A stretch of 64,000 nt of DNA from Rikenellaceae bacterium. GTDB taxonomy: Bacteria > Bacteroidota > Bacteroidia > Bacteroidales > Rikenellaceae. Of this stretch, positions 61,770-64,000 are shown piece after piece; within the stretch, counting starts at the first letter, position 1, and each line of letters starts with the position of its first letter. The notes beneath the pieces are model-generated. The model was not told the DNA's origin. It saw only the letters and a program-made list of their open reading frames with translations, and did not search any database. Both the position numbers and the translations under genes were made by a program. The DNA is taken from contig CABIXK010000003.1 in the NCBI GenBank assembly GCA_902362705.1, positions 86,742 to 150,741 of the forward strand, written 5' to 3'.

Positions 61770-62342
61770 ATGGAAAACCCCGAAAACCGACCCTGGAAAG
61801 TACTTTCGAGCCGCTACCTGGTGCGGCGCCCCTGGTGCACCGTCAGGCTCGAGCGGCTCGAGATGCCCGACGGGCGCTCGGTGCCCGAGTACTACGTCTT
61901 CGAATACCCCGACTGGGTGAACGTCATCGCCACGACGCGCGAGGGGCGCCTCGTGCTCGTCTCGCAGTACCGCCACGGTCTGGGCGAGACGGCGTGGGAG
62001 ATCCCCGCCGGATGCATCGAGCCTTCGGACCCCTCGCCCCTCGCGGCGGCGCAGCGCGAGCTGCGGGAGGAGACCGGCTACGGCGGGGGCCGCTGGCGGC
62101 AGCTGACCGTCGTGGCGCCCAACCCCGCCACGCAGAACAACCGCACCTACTGCTTCGTGGCCGAGGGTGTGGAGCGGCTGGGCGACCAGCAACTCGACGC
62201 CACCGAACAGATCGAAGTCCGCACCGCCTCGCGCGACGAGGTGCTCGACCTGCTGCACACGGACCGCATCCGTCAGGCGCTTATGGCGGCCCCGCTGTGG
62301 CGTTATCTCTACGAAACCGAAAAACATCCCGACCGATCATGA
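61770..62342 (+). CDS. Nudix hydrolase, ADP-ribose pyrophosphatase-like
   Basis: A 190-residue Nudix enzyme starting MENPENRPWKVLSSRYLVRRPW. The Nudix helix AAAQRELREETGYGG carries the metal-binding REL-EETG residues. The upstream Gly/Glu part is altered to AGCIEPSDPSP, with an extra residue and no Glu at the usual place. LVLVSQYRHGLGETAWEIPAG and NPATQNNRTYCFVAEGVE match the ADP-ribose/nucleotide-sugar pyrophosphatase group. It overlaps the next gene by four bases (ATGA). Confidence 0.9.
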   Translation: MENPENRPWKVLSSRYLVRRPWCTVRLERLEMPDGRSVPEYYVFEYPDWVNVIATTREGRLVLVSQYRHGLGETAWEIPAGCIEPSDPSPLAAAQRELREETGYGGGRWRQLTVVAPNPATQNNRTYCFVAEGVERLGDQQLDATEQIEVRTASRDEVLDLLHTDRIRQALMAAPLWRYLYETEKHPDRS

Positions 62343-63163
62343 CCCCCGACGCCTGCCGCATCCTCCTCTTCTCGCCCACGGGCACCGGCCGCCGCATCGG
62401 CGAGGCCATCGCCCGGGGCCTCGGGCTGCCCGCCGCGACGCACGACGCCACCCACGCTCCGCTGCCCGCCGGGCGCATCCCCTCGACTGCCGCGGCGCTC
62501 TTCGTCGCACCCGTCTACGGCGGCCACATCGCCCCGGCGGCGCTCGAGCGGATGAAAGAGGTGCGGGGCCAGGGCACGCCGGCCGTCGTAGCGGCAGTCT
62601 ACGGCAACCGCGACATCGGCACGGCCGCCGCCGAGCTCGCAGCCTTCGTCTCGGAACGGGGATTCGTCCCCGTGGCCGCCGGCGCTTTCGTCGGCGAGCA
62701 CTCCTACTCGACCGACGCCGTGCCGATCGCCGCCGGACGCCCCGACGCGGCCGACCTGGAGGCCGCCGAGCGGTTCGGCGCCGCCGTCGCCCGCAAACTC
62801 ACCGCGTCGACAGCCCCCGCACCCGTCGACGCCTCGCGCCTCCGGGCGCCCCGCACGCCGCTCCTCGCGCTGCTGCGCTTCATAGCCTTCGTCCTGCGCT
62901 ACCGGCGCGCGCAGAAGCGGCGCCCCGTGCGGCTGCTCCCCGCGACCGACTCCCGATGCATCCACTGCGGGCGCTGCGCGGCCCTCTGCCCCACGGGCGC
63001 CATCGTCCGCGGCGAGGAGGAGCGCACCGACCCCGCGCACTGCATCCGCTGCTGCGCCTGCGTCAAGGGGTGCCCCGTCCGGGCCCGCAGCTTCGCCACC
63101 CCCTTCGCCGCCGTGCTCGCGCGCAACTTCAGCAGGCGCAAGGAGCCGACCGTCTTATTGTGA
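62339..63163 (+). CDS. EFR1-type flavodoxin-ferredoxin fusion
   Basis: A 274-residue protein. Residues 1-160 are a flavodoxin-like domain (ILLFSPTGTGRRIGEAIARGL as FMN phosphate loop, VAPVYGGHIAP, VAAVYGNRDIGTA). Residues about 200-255 are a dicluster ferredoxin with CIHCGRCAALCPTGAIV and CIRCCACVKGCPVRAR, both four-cysteine sets intact. Such proteins, common in gut anaerobes, are predicted one- or two-electron carriers with unknown partners. It is cotranscribed with the Nudix gene. Confidence 0.9.
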   Translation: MTPDACRILLFSPTGTGRRIGEAIARGLGLPAATHDATHAPLPAGRIPSTAAALFVAPVYGGHIAPAALERMKEVRGQGTPAVVAAVYGNRDIGTAAAELAAFVSERGFVPVAAGAFVGEHSYSTDAVPIAAGRPDAADLEAAERFGAAVARKLTASTAPAPVDASRLRAPRTPLLALLRFIAFVLRYRRAQKRRPVRLLPATDSRCIHCGRCAALCPTGAIVRGEEERTDPAHCIRCCACVKGCPVRARSFATPFAAVLARNFSRRKEPTVLL

Positions 63164-63171
63164 CCGCCCCT

Positions 63172-63495
63172 ATGGAAAAGACGCTTCCGGATCCCCGACG
63201 CCTCGACGCCCCCACCGACGCCGAGCGCGACGCGCGCGACCGCTTCATCGCCTTCGCCGGCCGGGCCGACGACCGGCTCGAAATGCTCTTCGTCGACCCT
63301 GCGCACCGAGGCCGCGGCGCAGGCCGCTGTCTGGTCGACCACCTCGTCGCGCGGGGCGTCCGCCGCACGGAGGTCAACGAGCAGAACACCGCGGCCGCGC
63401 TCTTCTACGCCCGCATGGGGTTCCGCACCGTCGCCCGCGACCCGCTCGACGCCACGGGGCGCCCCTACCCCATCCTCCGCCTCGAGCTCAAGTAA
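63172..63495 (+). CDS. GNAT acetyltransferase, N-terminally truncated
   Basis: A 107-residue frame. From residue about 27 it is a good GNAT core: FIAFAGRADDRLEMLFVDPAHRGRGAGRCLVDHL (acetyl-CoA loop RGRGAG), VNEQNTAAALFYARMGF, and GRPYPILRLEL. The first 26 residues (MEKTLPDPRRLDAPTDAERD) do not look like the usual first 60 residues of this subgroup, so strands 1-3 are missing. It may be inactive or need a partner; a clean upstream deletion is likely. Confidence 0.78.
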   Translation: MEKTLPDPRRLDAPTDAERDARDRFIAFAGRADDRLEMLFVDPAHRGRGAGRCLVDHLVARGVRRTEVNEQNTAAALFYARMGFRTVARDPLDATGRPYPILRLELK

Positions 63496-63500
63496 CGCAA

Positions 63501-63530
63501 AGCGAGGAGCGCCGGCCGGCGCTCCTCGCT
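63501..63530. terminator. Bidirectional terminator after GNAT
   Basis: Perfect palindrome with 15-bp arms (AGCGAGGAGCGCCGG), followed by CTATTTT; shared with the convergent gene at 63552. Confidence 0.85.
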
Positions 63531-63551
63531 CTATTTTAATAGGTATCCGCC

Positions 63552-64000
63552 CTACTCCATGTAGGCCTTCACCACGAGGGGCTCGTCGCCCACCTCGACC
63601 TGCATCCGCACGGCCTCGCCGCGGGCGTTCTCGTAGCGGAGCGTGTAGGTGCGGTTCTTCTCCACGAGCAGCGACAGACGGTCGTTCATGTCCTTGAGCG
63701 GCCCGGCCGTGCGGCCGCCGCCCACCTGGTCGCCGTCGCAGAAGATGTCGACGTTGGCCTCCACGCGGTCCGCAGAGCCGGAGTCGTGGGCCCGGTCGCG
63801 GAACATATCGACGCTCAGCTCGACGCCCGTCCCCCGGGCCGCGAGCTCGGCGGCATGGGCGGCGTAGAGACCGACGTAGCGGGGCGTGGCGTCGACGCCG
63901 TGCACGGCGCGCGACCGCTCGCTCCAGACCATCGGGAACCAGTCGCCCGTGGGGCGGAACGAGACGGCGTAGATGCCGTGCAGGCGGTCGCCCGGCGTGG
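63552..64000 (-). CDS. C-terminal part of an unidentified protein
   Basis: The frame is open from the window edge to the stop at 63552 (149 residues seen; the start is outside). The visible part begins TPGDRLHGIYAVSFRPTGDW and includes WSERSRAVHGVDATPRYVG, VEANVDIFCDGDQVGGGRTAG and NRTYTLRYENARGEAVRMQV. The pattern is beta-rich and ends VVKAYME. I do not recognise the family; an extracellular or carbohydrate-related beta-sandwich is possible. Confidence 0.7.
   Translation of the reverse strand, partial: TPGDRLHGIYAVSFRPTGDWFPMVWSERSRAVHGVDATPRYVGLYAAHAAELAARGTGVELSVDMFRDRAHDSGSADRVEANVDIFCDGDQVGGGRTAGPLKDMNDRLSLLVEKNRTYTLRYENARGEAVRMQVEVGDEPLVVKAYME

Overview
The window is bacterial chromosome from a high-GC member of the Bacteroidota, most likely Rikenellaceae and Alistipes-like (inference). 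The support is: repeated Bacteroidota -7 boxes of the form TAnnTTTG in front of genes on both strands; family-specific genes (DUF4290, DUF4492 beside cydAB, HU-CCDC81/SPOR protein, DUF5723-type barrel, FrdCAB fumarate reductase, head-GIN/PspC cluster, sigma factor paired with a membrane/beta-barrel protein); and very GC-rich codon use with sharply AT-rich promoter islands. There is no rRNA, CRISPR array, transposase or prophage. Three tRNAs are present: Leu-CAA, Arg-CCG and initiator Met.

Layout. 1-6 kb: envelope genes (AsmA-like, GNAT, Dpm1-like GT2, GtrA, GT39). 6.1-6.5 kb: a well-conserved cobalamin riboswitch with no recognisable downstream gene, pointing at the 3' end of folA. 6.9-12.8 kb: a minus-strand run of redox/lipoprotein, lpxH, thyA, a secreted GH2 beta-galactosidase and folA. 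12.9-15 kb: DUF4290 divergent from a sigma-54 activator that has no DNA-binding domain. 15-20.3 kb: gph, NhaC antiporter, then DUF4492-cydA-cydB (cytochrome bd). 20.3-24.6 kb: GH16, fabI, a frameshifted outer-membrane gene and its lipoprotein partner. 24.7-28.5 kb: uvrC behind tandem promoters and hairpins, tRNA-Leu, patatin, 5-FCL. 28.6-32.1 kb: frdCAB. 32.4-37 kb: dnaG, smpB, HAD, tsaB and an unknown. 37-41.8 kb: GtrA, HU/SPOR, lgt, orphan histidine kinase, ribE and an S24-fold regulator. 41.9-44.2 kb: tRNA-Arg and a sigma factor/barrel pair. 44.7-48.5 kb: a six-gene PspC/PadR/head-GIN operon. 48.6-54 kb: pfkA, PfkB-type kinase, SMR exporter, GT2, DsbD. 54.1-54.6 kb: a 54-residue basic protein and tRNA-fMet. 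54.8-59.8 kb: a five-gene heterodisulfide-reductase-like operon. 59.9-64 kb: cysteine desulfidase, a repeat-rich spacer with a 12-G tract, Nudix, flavodoxin/ferredoxin fusion, truncated GNAT, and the end of an unidentified gene.

Metabolic picture (inference from families): an anaerobe with fumarate respiration, oxygen scavenging by cytochrome bd, glycolysis, secreted glycan hydrolases, and an extra membrane-linked iron-sulfur/flavin chain of unknown substrate (Hdr-like). The most unusual items are the orphan cobalamin riboswitch facing folA, the compact Hdr-like operon, the regulators lacking their expected catalytic or DNA-binding parts, several genes whose -7 box nearly touches the start codon, and the repeat/hairpin structures near 24.75, 44.4, 51.0 and 61.5 kb.
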